From assembly GCA_008933995.1 (NCBI GenBank), contig WARS01000015.1, positions 9,802,861 to 9,866,860 of the forward strand: a stretch of DNA of 64,000 bases, written 5' to 3'. This DNA is from Datnioides undecimradiatus (Eukaryota; Chordata; Actinopteri; Lobotiformes; Datnioididae). Of this stretch, positions 52,188-64,000 are shown in pieces. The number at the start of each line of letters is the position of its first letter. Position 1 is the stretch's first letter. The notes below the pieces were generated by a model, which was given only the letters and a program-made list of their open reading frames with translations, ran no database searches and had not been told where the DNA came from. Made by a program: the position numbers and the translations under genes.

Positions 52188-53024
52188 GTCCATCACCTCT
52201 CATGTGGACATTAAAAGAACTGGGCCTCCACCCTCAACGTTATAATGAATTAGTTAAGTGCCAAACCCTCTGCCTATTGTGTCCATGCCTTATTGTTCCT
52301 TTGCAGCTGTGTGAAAAAAATGGTGAGTGCTCATACATAACCAAAACACAGTGTGAGAAGTGTTTTGAAAAACTAAAGCTATTTATCTATCAGTGTTGCA
52401 TTCAGTGGTGTAAATTTGTTTTCTTTCGATTGAAACCTATGTTTAATAGATGATTATCAGTGTTAATCATATTGCAGTACATTACCAAAATCTAAATACA
52501 TATATATGAATCTGTTATATAGATTATATAATATATAATATCATGTTAAGATATGTTATAAAACTGTACAACTGCCTATGGCTTTGTTTCTCCCTTGCAC
52601 AGCTACAACATACATGATGAAATTGAAAACCAAACTTTATTCTTTTTTAAAAAAAACAGCACATGAATCCACTGATGAGTCCACTGACAGTGAGTCATTC
52701 ATGAATCCAGGTACTTGTCTGTAGTCATGTGTTTCGTTCAAAGCATTTTCCCAACATTGACATTCAATCACAAGAGCAGCCACAGCATCTTCAGCAGCAG
52801 CAAGAGGAGAGCTCAGCTTCTCATAGTTAGAGTTCAATAATGCACGTGTGTTTTCTGTGAATCACTGAAACCCTCCTCCTTTAAGCTGTACCTTCGGTTT
52901 CACAGTGTGTTAAGTCCACTTGGCAATTACAGGTCCGGCTTGTAAGAACATACTCAAGGAGGCCTGATTCCAGTGTATATACTCCTAAAACAAGGATTTT
53001 CATACAGGGTACTGATTGAGGACA
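52188..53024. other. convergent 3' UTRs of the CVLL gene (+) and gpat3 (-)
   Basis: No exon supported. A minus-strand polyadenylation hexamer (TTTATT on plus, 52636-52641) would end gpat3 about 390 bases after its stop. No strong AATAAA follows the CVLL gene stop on plus. Confidence 0.55.
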
Positions 53025-56000
53025 TCAGTCACTGTTGCTGCTGCTGTCATCTCCCACCACCATGCTGCTGTACTGCTTCTGCTGCTGCTCTTTAAATGAA
53101 TCCTTCACCTTTGCTCTCTTCAGGCCTCCATCCCTGCAGAGATGAACAGGTGGAGGTGGGACATATTCAGGGTAGTGTTGTCATTTGACCAAACCTGTTT
53201 ACATGTCATGGAATAACTCTGTCCAGCTAAAAAGGAACGTTTTTGTTTGGTGTTTCTCATGTTTGACATTCAGGACATTCATGTTCCTTTGTGAATGTAA
53301 GAATTTTGTAATTCCTTTACGTTACCATAAAACTTTAGAGTCCATTTAGTCAGTATGAGTTGATAAAAGGTTTTCACCAGCCAGCTGTGAAGCAGTGATT
53401 ACATTTTTGTGCTATGGGTTGGATTCAGCCTGGATCTCATTTAAACTAAATTTTGACAGGATATTCTTCATATAAAAGTCATCTTCTTACAGACCAAGTC
53501 AAGAAAAATACTCCAAAACAATTAAACAGTTGAGCAAAGTGAAGAGGTTGAATCTTACCACTGTAGATCTAAGAGCCCTCCCTGGTGAGCGATGGCTGAC
53601 TTTACTCTGTTGGCAAACTGGACAGCATCTTCTCCGTCCTGCCATTTTTGAATAAAAAAATACATACGGTCTACCATGATGTGTTTCTGGACACAAAACA
53701 GAGGGCTAATAGTGGCAGCTAGTGTAGTCACATGTCACATACTTTATGCATGTCTGTGTTCACAGGCTTCGCCACATGTAATACACACCTGTTGGTGCAT
53801 GGCTGGCAAGTACCACACGTTACAGACGAGGGCCCAGCTGGTCATCATCCTCAGCAGGTAACTGACCATGCTGTACTTGGAACTGTTCCAGAAAGCATCT
53901 CCAAACTTTGGGTCATACTGAAAACACACAGATAATAAAAGTGAGGAACTCATGCCAGAAAAAAAAATCTGAATGGGGGATGGAGCCTGATCGTCAGACA
54001 GACAAGTACCTTCATGGCTACTGGGTATATCGTTGCTCCAATTTCAAAACTTCCCTTTTTAAACATCATGACAGATGTATTGTTGACGCAGGTTCCTGTG
54101 GAAACCAGACATGAGGAGATTAAAAGGGGACAGAGTTGTGTGAGCACAGTCCAAACCCACATGAAATAGCTGCTCATTTGTCACAGCTCAGGGGTCAGAC
54201 TGCCACCAGGCACCGAGCTAAAACAGCACTCACTGAGCCTTATCTCTGATGAGACAAAGACAAACATAAAGGTGGTGTGGATAAAGTAACTCTATCTCTC
54301 TACGTGGTCACACGTACCCTCTGGGAATATCAATATGGGAAGCTTTGTCTTGTCACTCACATGATCCTTCAACCTGGAAGCAACACAAAGAGGTAATGGA
54401 AACCATTTCCCGGCTATATTAATATGTACATATTGTAGCTTTGAAGTGTTTTTCTTTTCACATTTGGGACAATACATCAAACATCTGGAACGAGTGTCTT
54501 GGGTGAAGATGCCATATTATGAGAAACTGGAATCCAAACTGTGAGTCATTGTTCAGTAGCAACTTTCCAAAACATATCTGTTCTTGTTTGGATAAGAAAA
54601 CATACAGAAACTCAAGGAGACTTCACTGCCAGGAAAATGCCAGCCTCTCTTAATACCAGAGCAGCCAGAGAGAGAAAATACGGGCAAGAAAAACGTGCCA
54701 AGACAAGTCTGAGAAGACATGCAGGAGTTGGACTAGAAAACTGACCTTTTGGTCACTAGGTGGCGATCTTTCATCTCTGCTCTCTCAAACCAGACATGAG
54801 GACAGGACCTCACCATGGCTCTCTGGAGGATTCCCATCAAACCTCCATGTACCTGACCCACCTGACAAAAATATTTTGGCAGTTGTGGCACCTTGATTTA
54901 AACATTGCCTCATGAAAAGTGACCATCAGTGTGTAAATGTTAAAATAAAATAAGTGGCTTCTGTACCATAGCATAACACCCATCGTTGCACAGAATCACA
55001 ATGTCAATAGGAGAAGTGTGATTGGCGACACAGATTCCTCCTTTTTTGGGTTTATTTTCCCTGTAGTTGTGAGATAAAGAGTCGGTATCAGAAGGTATTT
55101 TTGATCATTTTAGAAAGTTACACAATGAGGAGGCTCACTTACCGGTTGTGATAACGAATGGTGGCTGAAAGTCCTCGAGCACAGATCCTGTAGCACATCA
55201 CATGGACCCATTCACTGAGCCAGAACTTAATCCTGAAAAAGAAAACAAACACAAATAAAGAAAATGTGGATAAAGCTGAAAGATGACTATTATTCAGAGT
55301 GTTAAAGTTTGTAGTCACCTCCAGTTTGGAAGTAATCCAACTGCGGATGTTCCTATGACCAACCAGGTGAGGCCGATGCAGGCCAGTGTTATCCTGCAGA
55401 AAGTGGAACACATGTATTCCTCAATTCTCAAGCAGAAACCCCCCCCCCCCAAATACACATAATAAAATAACCACAGAAAACAAATAGGTGAGAAGTCTTG
55501 TTTAGATGTTTAGAAGCTTTAACTTGTGGGCCAAACTTAAGTGAAAACTAACTAAGATCAAAATCACAGCCTTTATAAAGTACAAGATGCAAGGTCTTGG
55601 AGATTAGAACAGTTACAAAAGTGGCTGGTTTGATTGCATCAATAAATGCTCTTCATGTTGGTGAACAGGCAGAGACAACACATCCAGTTATTTGTAGGTG
55701 AATTCATATGAAGAAGAAGAAACAGGTCAAACTTAATCCCCTCTTATACCTTGTAATTTCCGAATGAGCTTCTACATTACCAAGAACCTTTGCCCACTGA
55801 GGTTTGATATTATGTTTGCCTACATGTGTACTACTACAGCTTAACTTTGCAGTAAACAGACTCAATTCAGTATTCAGTGTACCTGAGAGGGGCAAGGATG
55901 CAGTATCTCACAAAGATGCCGAGGCCGTAGACCAGCGTCAGCTTCAGACTGATGTACTGGAAATGGTTGTTGGTGCGAGTCAGTAAGTTCCAGGACACCA

Positions 56001-56324
56001 GCTCCTCCGAGGTGAACCTCTGAGTCACCTACATTCAAAAAAATGGTTAAAATTGACATTAGCATTAACATACTACTTTCAGTCTAAAATGCAAAACAAA
56101 TGATTAAAAATCACTCATAACATTTAAATAATAAATTGTGTTCTGGAAAATAAAGTATGAATGTACCTCGTCGTCCACAATGCTCTCAATTCCTCTCCGT
56201 GTGAAATAGAAGCAGTCACTAAGAGTAAAATCACCTCCCACTGGTGGTTTGGGGCGACTGCGTCTAAGTTCTTCTAACTCTTTCTCCATAGAGCCATCTT
56301 CTCTCTGTATGAGACCTTACACAA

Positions 56325-56356
<32 letters not shown>

Positions 56357-57593
56357 ACACTAAGTCATATTCAATCATCTGATAGGACACACTGTCTTTG
56401 TAGCAATCTGGAAGATAAGTCAGCCAAGCCATATCTTTCAAGATTGTGTTGAGGACAAGATAGTTTAAGTCAACAGAGGAAAGAAAAAAAAAAATCAAAG
56501 CTCAATGTGTTTCTTGGAATCACATTACATTCTGTACTTAACAAGAATGATGTGAAAATAAAATAAATGGCTACACTAAATCAAAGCTTAAAACCATCCA
56601 AACAGCTCTATATCATCTTAGAATGAACAACATGTCACCTTTGGCAGAACAAGCTAATTTCACCATGATATCCTGGCTCTGATAGATTCAGAGGCCAGAA
56701 AAGAGATTGTCTCTCATTGCAGCAGGGACTTTCCAAGAAAATTCACCTTAACTGACAAAATGGGTCAACAACCCACCTAAAACATGACCTTTCACCTTTT
56801 GACCTAAAATACATAAACCTGAAATACAGGAGCTATGTAGCCATTTAGAGAGCAGTCTTAGGTATCGATGGCTGAGCTGCCTGGGAACACAATCCACCCA
56901 GATCAGGTCTCAGAGCAGTAAAGAGTTGACCTCAGCTCTGTCCCTGCATCATCTGATAACCCACTGAGCAAAGTCCAAAATCTGGTAGCAACAAACCCTT
57001 AATTCAATATTCCATCAAACCTTTCAGGGTGATGCCTGCTTTGTCTCTGTTAATGAAACACTTTCCCTTCTTGTATTCAACACATTTAAAAATGTAACAC
57101 TAAAACACTTTGGACTTTGCAGAGGCCATGGTTTGCTGACATAGCTAATGTTTTTATGTAGGGGATACCACCCTGTGCAGCTGAGGTACTGATAAAGAGT
57201 TGGGAAACAGTGTCTTGTGAGATAGGCAGAGTTCCCACAGCAACTTCACCTTGTTGCCTGTTGTAAAAGCTCTCACGTTAACAGAGTCACGGTGCCAGAC
57301 AGAGATAGCCCTGCAGTCCCAAAATAAAACCATTTGAATCTGTCGTTCAAGGTCAGTGAGCTGTCAGCCTATGAGAAATATATCTGCATGCAGAGACAAA
57401 GAGCATTCTGAACTGCACATGTAAATCAATTTCTCTATCAAACCCAGGCAATATCATTGCAACATGCTTGTTCAGACTTGTAATAAAGTCTCTTATGAAA
57501 TCCAGTATTGCTGCATGACATGTCTGTCACTAAACCCCAATCTTTCACAATAAAGGATATGACCACATATTTCTTTGGAGTGCCCTTTACACA

Positions 57594-57644
<51 letters not shown>

Positions 57645-57985
57645 ATTTTTAACTCACCGTTAGATGGAGAGGCTTTGAGTGTTTTCTCATCTTCATTTGC
57701 CTTCTGTATCTTCAGAGTGGCCCACTGCAGACAACGAAAGGCAGAGCACATTCATGTTGTATGTGTCCCAGTGGATGAGAACATCTGCACAGCTTAACAC
57801 ATGTACATATATGAGGAGCATCACAATAAAAACATCGGTACCTCTAAGGTTTTGACCAGGATAGTCATGTAGGTCTCGGAGATGCCCAGCGAGAAGCCAA
57901 ACATAGCTGGGACCATGATGAAACTGATGATGAGGTACAGCCAGATCTTCAGAGCCCAAAGGGCTCCGGCCCAGAAATCCTCCAT
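53025..57985 (-). CDS. gpat3: Glycerol-3-phosphate acyltransferase 3 (AGPAT9)
   Basis: ER-membrane enzyme that acylates glycerol-3-phosphate, the first step of triacylglycerol synthesis. Minus-strand coding exons: 57842-57985, 57658-57724, 56167-56315, 55883-56028, 55319-55393, 55143-55232, 54967-55060, 54746-54861, 54318-54373, 54010-54095, 53789-53917, 53559-53638, 53025-53133. They total 1341 nt, 446 aa (human GPAT3 434). Motif I is NHTSPID (H238, D243), then VWFERAEMKDR, IFPEGTC, and YPVAMK, all intact. Hydrophobic helices lie near residues 12-30 and about 145-195. SLGISETYMTILVKTLEWAT and VTQRFTSEELVSWNLLTRTN favour GPAT3 over GPAT4. The start MEDFW aligns with the human start. An upstream in-frame Met (MYTGG...) lies 9 codons earlier in the same exon. 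The acceptor at 58045 and a donor at 58390 suggest an untranslated first exon. Confidence 0.95.
56325..56360. repeat. (CA)n microsatellite at a gpat3 acceptor
   Basis: On the gpat3 strand this is a (GT)n tract lying about 10 bases upstream of the acceptor for the exon that starts at 56315. Confidence 0.95.
57594..57644. repeat. (ATCT)n tetranucleotide microsatellite
   Basis: About 12-13 perfect ATCT units in a gpat3 intron, 14 bases from the donor of the exon ending at 57658. Confidence 0.97.
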
Positions 57986-58391
57986 CTCCACCTGATTCCC
58001 CCCAGTATACAAATGCAGCCCTGTGGCTCAGATGTGGTGTAGTCCTGTGAGGAAAAACGAGTTTTTGTCGTTAGTCACTATTGCCACTAAAATGAAAATC
58101 CCCCCTCTCAGCCCACGGAGGTCATCAACAGCCACAATGACAAGGGACACAAAATAAACAGTTCAGTTAATTTAATCAGGAGAAAAGTCTCAGCAGGTCA
58201 CAGTACACCTCACAGCAACACACTCTGACAGGGCGCACTGAAACACACGATCAGCATTCCTGCCAATATAAACAAATTCATAAATAACCAGAGTTTGACA
58301 GGAGTCTCCTGTACTTACACTACAGGACTGTACACAAAACGGCATTATTTCCGCTATTCCGTTATTTTCGAAATACATAAACTCAACTTAC

Positions 58392-58460
58392 CTGTCAAAC
58401 TTAAGCCCATGTCCTTTCTTCCTGACGAGTAACTCCTGGGACTGAGCACAGTGAGCAAAC
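58392..58460 (-). other. gpat3: gpat3 untranslated first exon (right limit uncertain)
   Basis: On minus, a good donor (GTAAGT at 58391-58386) ends a GC-richer segment, and the next acceptor is at 58045 (TTTTTCCTCACAG). This gives a 5' UTR exon spliced into the coding exon that starts translation at 57985. The transcription start cannot be fixed. CpG-rich sequence continues to about 58560 and is probably promoter. Confidence 0.55.
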
Positions 58461-58859
58461 ACGCCCATTTACTAGAACAAAGTTCACGGAGCAGCGGCCA
58501 GCGGCGCCTCCTGTGGACAGAAAGGGAAGCGCAGCCTCCAACATCGACAGCACAGTTAAACATGCGGACCACAGTTTGACACATTAAAGAAAGAACCTGC
58601 ATAAATGAGTGGACAAGCATAACGAATACAGGTGCTTCCACACAGGTGCACTGCATGGTACAATCAAGCATTAAACATCCAATCAGTCTCATCAGTTGCA
58701 TGTATAATATATTGAGAAAAAGAACTAAGAGACTTTGAAAAAGGGTTGATGTTGGGGCACTGGTGGCGGGAGCTTCAGTCCGTGTTTCAATAGGAACAGC
58801 AAATACTATGACATCTGTTTTAGATCAATGAGAAACACATCCGTCAACATGGCTGTAAA

Positions 58860-59600
58860 TTGTGGTTGACTGCACTGACTGACTGTGTTGACTGAGAAGT
58901 TTGTGCATGACAGCAATATTTGAGGAAAAACAGAAGAGCAATACTACCACAGGTGAAAAAGAGTGATAATGGAGGAGGTGATGAGAGTCTCAGCAGGGAC
59001 AGTCTGTGGACAGCTTCACAGAGAGGAATATTATAGTAGCAGTGCATAAACCCCTCATTACAAAGATGAATGCACATTTGAGAGTTAATTGGTGAAAGAA
59101 AACACAGGCATTGTGCTAGAGAGAAGTGGAAAAAATGATTTGGTCAGAGGAGTCATCCTTCACAATATTGTTAACAAGTTGGCAAGTGTGTGTACGGTGT
59201 ATAGAAGAAGAACTGTATTGGCCTAAGCGCTTGACCCCTACAGTGAGAGTATCCAGTGGCTCAGATATTCTGTGGGGCATTTCTCTCTGTAGGTCACTGC
59301 AAATCAAAGCAAAATCTTCTGAGTTTATCCCATGATGAAGCATTTCTACCTTGATGGGAGTGGTCCCTCTTCCAGTAACTCAAATAAACACTTATGGGAG
59401 AATTTGATGTCCACCAGCGTCTTCCAAGCACCTCATAAAGGAGTTTCTAGGTGTTCAGTTCTCCAGTAGAGCTTGGAAACTTGTACAGTCAATGCAAAGG
59501 TGGACTAAAGCTTTACTGGTGGGCCCATGTCACCAGTCAGTGTAAGTTAAACTAATGGCATGAAAACATTGTTCACTATGGACCTTGTAATAAGATGCTT
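58860..59600 (+). mobile_element. decayed Tc1/mariner transposase relic
   Basis: Plus-strand frames read KPLITKMNAHLRVNW, then MIWSEESSFTI, then RLTPTVRVSSGSDILWG. These follow the order of fish Tc1-like transposases (KPLITKTNAKRRVQW, WSDESSFTLF, PTVKHGGGSVMVWG). A later stretch (59320-59370) continues the similarity weakly. The reading frame is broken by at least one stop and by frame changes, and no terminal inverted repeats were found. It is a dead copy in the gpat3-ADAMTS spacer. Confidence 0.7.
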
Positions 59601-61958
59601 TGGTCAAAAATGACTCTATTTCTGCACTTAAAAAAAAGATCTCTTCACGTTGCTGGAGAAACAACTTGATTTCACCGATTTAATAATGATTTTTAGGTTC
59701 TCTTGTCTCTTATTCTCTTGACCACTAACCCAGCTGCTGAAACAATAAAAATGCTCACCTGAAACATGATACATTTTAGGAAACGGTAATACGACTGTCA
59801 TAAAATGCCCCAGGCCTGTCTGACATGTTACTCACCACAACACAGGGAAGCCTTTATGAGGAATGTGGACACAATCCCTCTGTGTAGCCTCTGTCTCCCA
59901 CCTAAGACTAACAAAAGGTCCTGATTATTTTCCAGGTTCAGACGTTTCACAGTCTGTTGCACATTACTGTAACAGAGGACTTTAGGGGGTCAGTTTGGGT
60001 AATGTCTCTGGGAATGATAAAAGGTTGATTCATTCTGCGACTGAATCTAATCCAGAGAGCTCCCCGGACCACAATCTGGATATTTGGCAATGATGCACAG
60101 AAAACTGGCTGCCTGCCACATTAACATACAGCAATACATCCTTTTATGATGATGCAATTCATGTTTAAAAGGCCATACTCCCTCATTCAAAAATATGTGA
60201 TTGTTTTGATTTGCTGATACAGTTGTGAGCAATAAGTCATTATATAATAATTTTAGACCAGATAGAGAATCCGTGTGTAGCAAAACAAAGGCCATCAGCA
60301 CACTATTTGTCCTTTAATGTTAGGCTTGTTAACTCCAGTAAAGCAGTTCTTGTTTGTAGTAAAATAGCTGTTTTTTATAACTTAAACCATCAACATAAAG
60401 AGCTTACTTCTGAGGTTGGTTTTATTAGATCCTGTTCAAGGAAACACCCTTGTATGGCCCATTAGTCATATATCCGTGTGGAGTTGTATGTTCACTAGTT
60501 GCTGAGTTATTTTTAGCGGGGCACTTAAGTTTCCAAAATTAGCATCTTTGTAGTCCAGCAACAGATTTCAGAGAGATTGAGAACATTTACCGAATGTTTC
60601 TCTCGGTTTAGTAACAGCCACGGCCCCAATATCAAGCAGTCCTATGTACAGCCAAAGCTGCAGGACTTCAAAATGCTTGGTCCTGAAAATAACCAAGTCA
60701 AATCTTCTTTGACTCACATTTGACTCATATTTGCCTTTGCCAAGATTTGAAAGTCTATTGTAGGTCCACGAGCATATACAGTATTTTCTTATATAGATAG
60801 AGAGATACAATTTCAAGAGGAACCCTCAGAGGATACGCTTCAGAAAAGCCCTTTACCCTGAACTACAGTATGTTAGTTCACAGGGAAAGCAGCAATATGG
60901 AATGAACAAATATTTGCCCCTTTAACTAAAGTAAGAATGATTGTATTTGCACAGGATGTGTCTGTTGTTTGACTTTTAAACCTTTTCCTCTAAATTTTTT
61001 TTACAGTACAGTAACAGTACAGTAACAGTACAGTATGCAAAATATATACTATATACTATTCTAAAGTAGAGTTTTGTCATAGGAGCAAGCCTTTGCCTTC
61101 CTGTGTGCATCTATTTTGAACCATAGAGTACAAAAAGGTATAGTTTGGTCAGATATCAGTTTATATACAATTACATAACAGCAGTGTGACTCATTCTCTA
61201 CAAACCCACAAAACAGCTTTTACATTTGTAAGTCTTGATCTTTGAGTGACAGTAATTAGTCTTATCATGGGGCCGATAATGACATATTTAATTTTAGACA
61301 GATATGGACTCAGGAAGTGTATGATTGCGAAGACATATTTGAAAACTGTTTTAAACTTTTTATTTTATCGCTTTAACATAAGATGTATGTTGAATACGTG
61401 TATAACATTTTGCATGTTGAATCAAGTCTGAGCAGGGGACTAATATGCACACTAATGCTGATTTGTTTAGATTAACACTAATGTAGTGCAACAATGACAT
61501 ACGTAAACATTCCCTCGTTGCATCCATAAAGTTTTATCCTAAATGATCCGCATCATGTGTTTTTAGGTAGAGGCAGTGCATTTTCCCGTGATGTTGCAGG
61601 ACTAAATGACAAGTCTCGACACAGGACGGCTGCTTTATTCAAATCAACGAAACTTCTCCCTCCGCACCAACGATCGTTGCTTCACTCCCCCTCGTTCCTC
61701 ACAAGGAAAGTAGACACTGGCCCAGAGAACACTCCTCCCCTCCTTCCTCCGCAGAGCCGGAGCTTTCTCCCCTCTTTAAACCATGATCTGGCTCCCAGGG
61801 TCTTGCTCGATGCATGTTTCCCTTCGTGAGGGCAGATTTCTGAGCTTGTCCATGTCATGACACAGTGCAGCGAGGGATCGAAGTGGTCGCCTTTCACGCC
61901 ACTGGAACCCCACTGCCCAGGACTCTTTTGCAGCGCTTTGAGTTTGGTTCCATGAAAT
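59601..61958. other. spacer between gpat3 and the ADAMTS gene
   Basis: AT-rich, with no exon supported. A short direct repeat built on ACAGTACAGTA lies at about 61001-61034. The last 400 bases (61560-61958) are GC-richer, with pyrimidine-rich CTCCC stretches, and are probably the 5' UTR and promoter of the ADAMTS gene. Confidence 0.5.
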
Positions 61959-62630
61959 ATGCGATGTTCGCAGGAGTGCCCGGTTCTCCTTCTGTTGCAC
62001 TTTGTTTTAATTTTGGCAGCCGGCCACGAAGAGTCCTCCGACTCTGGCAGACTCCTCTCCCTCTTTGCAGAGCAAGGTCAGTGTGGTGCACTTATAGGAG
62101 AAGCTGCGTTCATGTGTGAATTAAGTGGAAATGTTTGTGCAGTGAAGTGCATAGCAGCATCAAATTGTGTTAAAGGTGTATCTGTATATCAGTGTATCAC
62201 AACTGCATGAACTGTATGGACTGGTTGGTAAGATGGTTTGTATTTTATTCAACTCTATCCTGCAGGTCAGTTGTCCCAGTCAGAGTCAGACCTGTCCATT
62301 GTCCACCCAGTGAAAACCACCGCTGATGGAGAGTTCATCTCCCACTCTGTGTCTCACCACTTCAAGGGTGGGCGAGTCAGGCGTGACCTGGGAACCCTTG
62401 GTTTGGAGGGACAGGTTTACTACAAGGTCAACTACAGGGGTCGCACTTTAATGTTCAATTTGACTGAAAACAATCACCTGGTCTCAAGTGACTACATCCT
62501 GGAGAGGAGGAACGGCAGTGCCAACAGGACTCAGCATCGTCTTGCTGAGGGGAATTCCTGCCACCTCCTTGGCACCGTTGAGGCCTCCGATGTGCGAGGA
62601 ACAGCTGCCATCAGCACCTGTAAAGGGCTG
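61959..62630 (+). CDS. ADAMTS metalloprotease, N-terminal two exons only (gene runs off the right edge)
   Basis: A secreted zinc protease of extracellular matrix. Exon 61959-62076 encodes the start and signal peptide (MRCSQECPVLLLLHFVLILA). Exon 62266-62630 encodes most of the propeptide: a VHPVKT...GEFISH strand, a basic RVRRDL site, QVYYKVNYRGRTLMFNLTENNH, and CHLLGTVEAS...AISTCKGL ending at donor 62631. That gives 161 residues in phase 0. The propeptide pattern is that of the ADAMTS family. My closest remembered matches are ADAMTS12 and ADAMTS7, but the catalytic, disintegrin and thrombospondin exons are outside the window, so I give no symbol. From 62631 to 64000 I see only intron. Confidence 0.85.
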
Positions 62631-64000
62631 GTAAGGAATCCCATAGTATTACATGCATAAAATGACACAAGAGATAAATTTAACCCTCTGTCTCATTCAT
62701 TAAATTTAATCCTTTTAGTCTGCACAAAGCTTCCTAGCAGCATATAAATCTGCACTCAGCATCATATTTCTTAGAAAGATTTAGTTTCAATGGGCAGGAA
62801 GGTTTTTTTTTTTAAATACACGGGGGGGATCACTCTGGGGAAGCTGGTATGTGGCGTGAGCAGTCATAGGCTGTTAAGCAAACCCTTCCATCTGACAGTG
62901 CCCCATGTGTTAGTTTGCCCTTCAAAGGCTTCCTGACACTATTTGCAGAACGAGTGTGCAGCAGACCTGCTGACGGCTGCTGCTTCTCGGCCAACCACGA
63001 GACCCATCCTGTCTTCCTTGTCTCTCAGATGTTTTCCACTGTACTTTCACCTTCACTCATTCATTCATTCATGTCGCCTCCTAGTCCTGCAAAAACTCTT
63101 TGCAAACCCCCCACCACTGGATGTTCAGTGTTACTTTGTTCTACGCTGATGGAGAGCTCCAGTAATAGAATTTGGCACATTTTATAGACTGGAACAATAA
63201 GGTTTGACAGATGGAGAGACAGGAAATAGGGCCATACTTTTTATTCAGAGAATTTGTCCTTTTTTTTTTTTTTACTTCTCATGGTGTTTCTAGTAAGTAG
63301 TTCAACTACAAAGAAAAGAAGACAGCTGGTCGGCAGAGAGAAAAATCTGAAAAGAGATGAGCACCATATGAACATATTTGGAAAAATTTATGTTGCACTC
63401 ATGGCTGAGAATTTGAGTTTCTAGGGCTTTCATTCTCAGGATAATATACAAAACATACTATCCAGCCTTTTTGAAATAATAACTGATTCATACCATTTAG
63501 ACCCATATTTTCAAATCACTATATAGTATGAAGATATGTAACTTCCCATCTCTTAAATTATGGGATGTGTCAGTTTTAGACCTGAAGAATGTTTCAGCGT
63601 TCGTGTTTGATTGTGTCACAGCAGGAATGCCTCTCCTGCAGGGTCTTGCCTCCTGCCCCTCTGTTATGTTTGTGTGGGTTCCACTGCCTCTTCCTGCCAA
63701 ATCCTGTAAATGCAGTTCATTTGAAAAGTGTTTTATGTCACTCTAGATTCCAATTATCTACAACCTACCGCACTAGAAGGTGGTTTTCCTGCAATCCCGC
63801 GTTCCCCAGTATGTCCCGGCTCTCCAAACTACCAGCGAAACCACAGTGATCAATTACACTGGTTTTCTGTCCTGTGGAAGAAGGTTTATAGCAGCTAAGC
63901 CAGGAAGAGAGAGAAAGAGAGACCACTAAACAACTGACAGAGCGATGTGGGAGGGGAAACCCTGCCAGCTGCTGTGGAGTCATGCACCCTCAGGAGACAG
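62631..64000 (+). other. intron of the ADAMTS gene
   Basis: No further exon matching the ADAMTS propeptide end or catalytic domain is visible up to the right edge. Low-complexity T runs occur near 62800 and 63260. Otherwise nothing stands out. Confidence 0.6.

Noticed and set aside
52670-52711. Exon-like segment on plus with AACAG acceptor and GTACTT donor, acidic Ser-rich reading
   Set aside because: It lies after the CVLL stop codon and within the likely 3' UTR of gpat3 on the other strand. No phase partner was found.

Overview
Vertebrate, almost certainly teleost fish, nuclear DNA. Genes are compact and intron-rich with canonical GT-AG splice sites, AT-rich spacers, many microsatellites, and relics of fish-type DNA transposons and a LINE. 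All exon models were assembled by eye from splice sites, reading-phase agreement and remembered vertebrate proteins. No database search was run.

Layout. (1) 1383-22047, plus strand: arhgef28 (p190RhoGEF/RGNEF), 31 coding exons from a start with an upstream in-frame stop, 1522 codons; C1, DH, PH and C-terminal coiled coil are all readable. (2) 23168-29699, plus: a gp130-family cytokine receptor with OSMR-like layout (half cytokine-binding module, Ig, full module, three FNIII, TM, short tail), 17 exons, 883 aa. (3) 31806-34641, minus: an unrecognised 90-aa single-pass membrane protein, 4 exons. (4) 37203-39313, minus: ykt6, 7 exons, 198 aa. (5) 43106-46762, plus: glucokinase gck, 10 exons, 477 aa, with a possible second first exon at 41634. 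(6) 48128-49986, plus: myl7 (cardiac atrial regulatory light chain), 7 exons, 172 aa. (7) about 50429/50638-52187, plus: an unrecognised small protein ending in a CVLL prenylation box. (8) 53025-57985, minus: gpat3, 13 coding exons, 446 aa. (9) 61959 to the right edge, plus: the first two exons of an ADAMTS metalloprotease.

The genes do not form one pathway. ykt6-gck-myl7 is a known vertebrate neighbourhood (human 7p13). The others correspond to human 5q, 5p and 4q genes, so the window is a teleost-rearranged mosaic. gck and gpat3 are both metabolic (glucose phosphorylation, glycerolipid synthesis), but nothing in the sequence shows co-regulation.

Most worth a second look: the CVLL-ended gene between myl7 and gpat3, the 90-aa membrane protein with a self-starting 58-nt alternative exon, the candidate second gck promoter, and several alternative-splicing possibilities in arhgef28 and the receptor gene.
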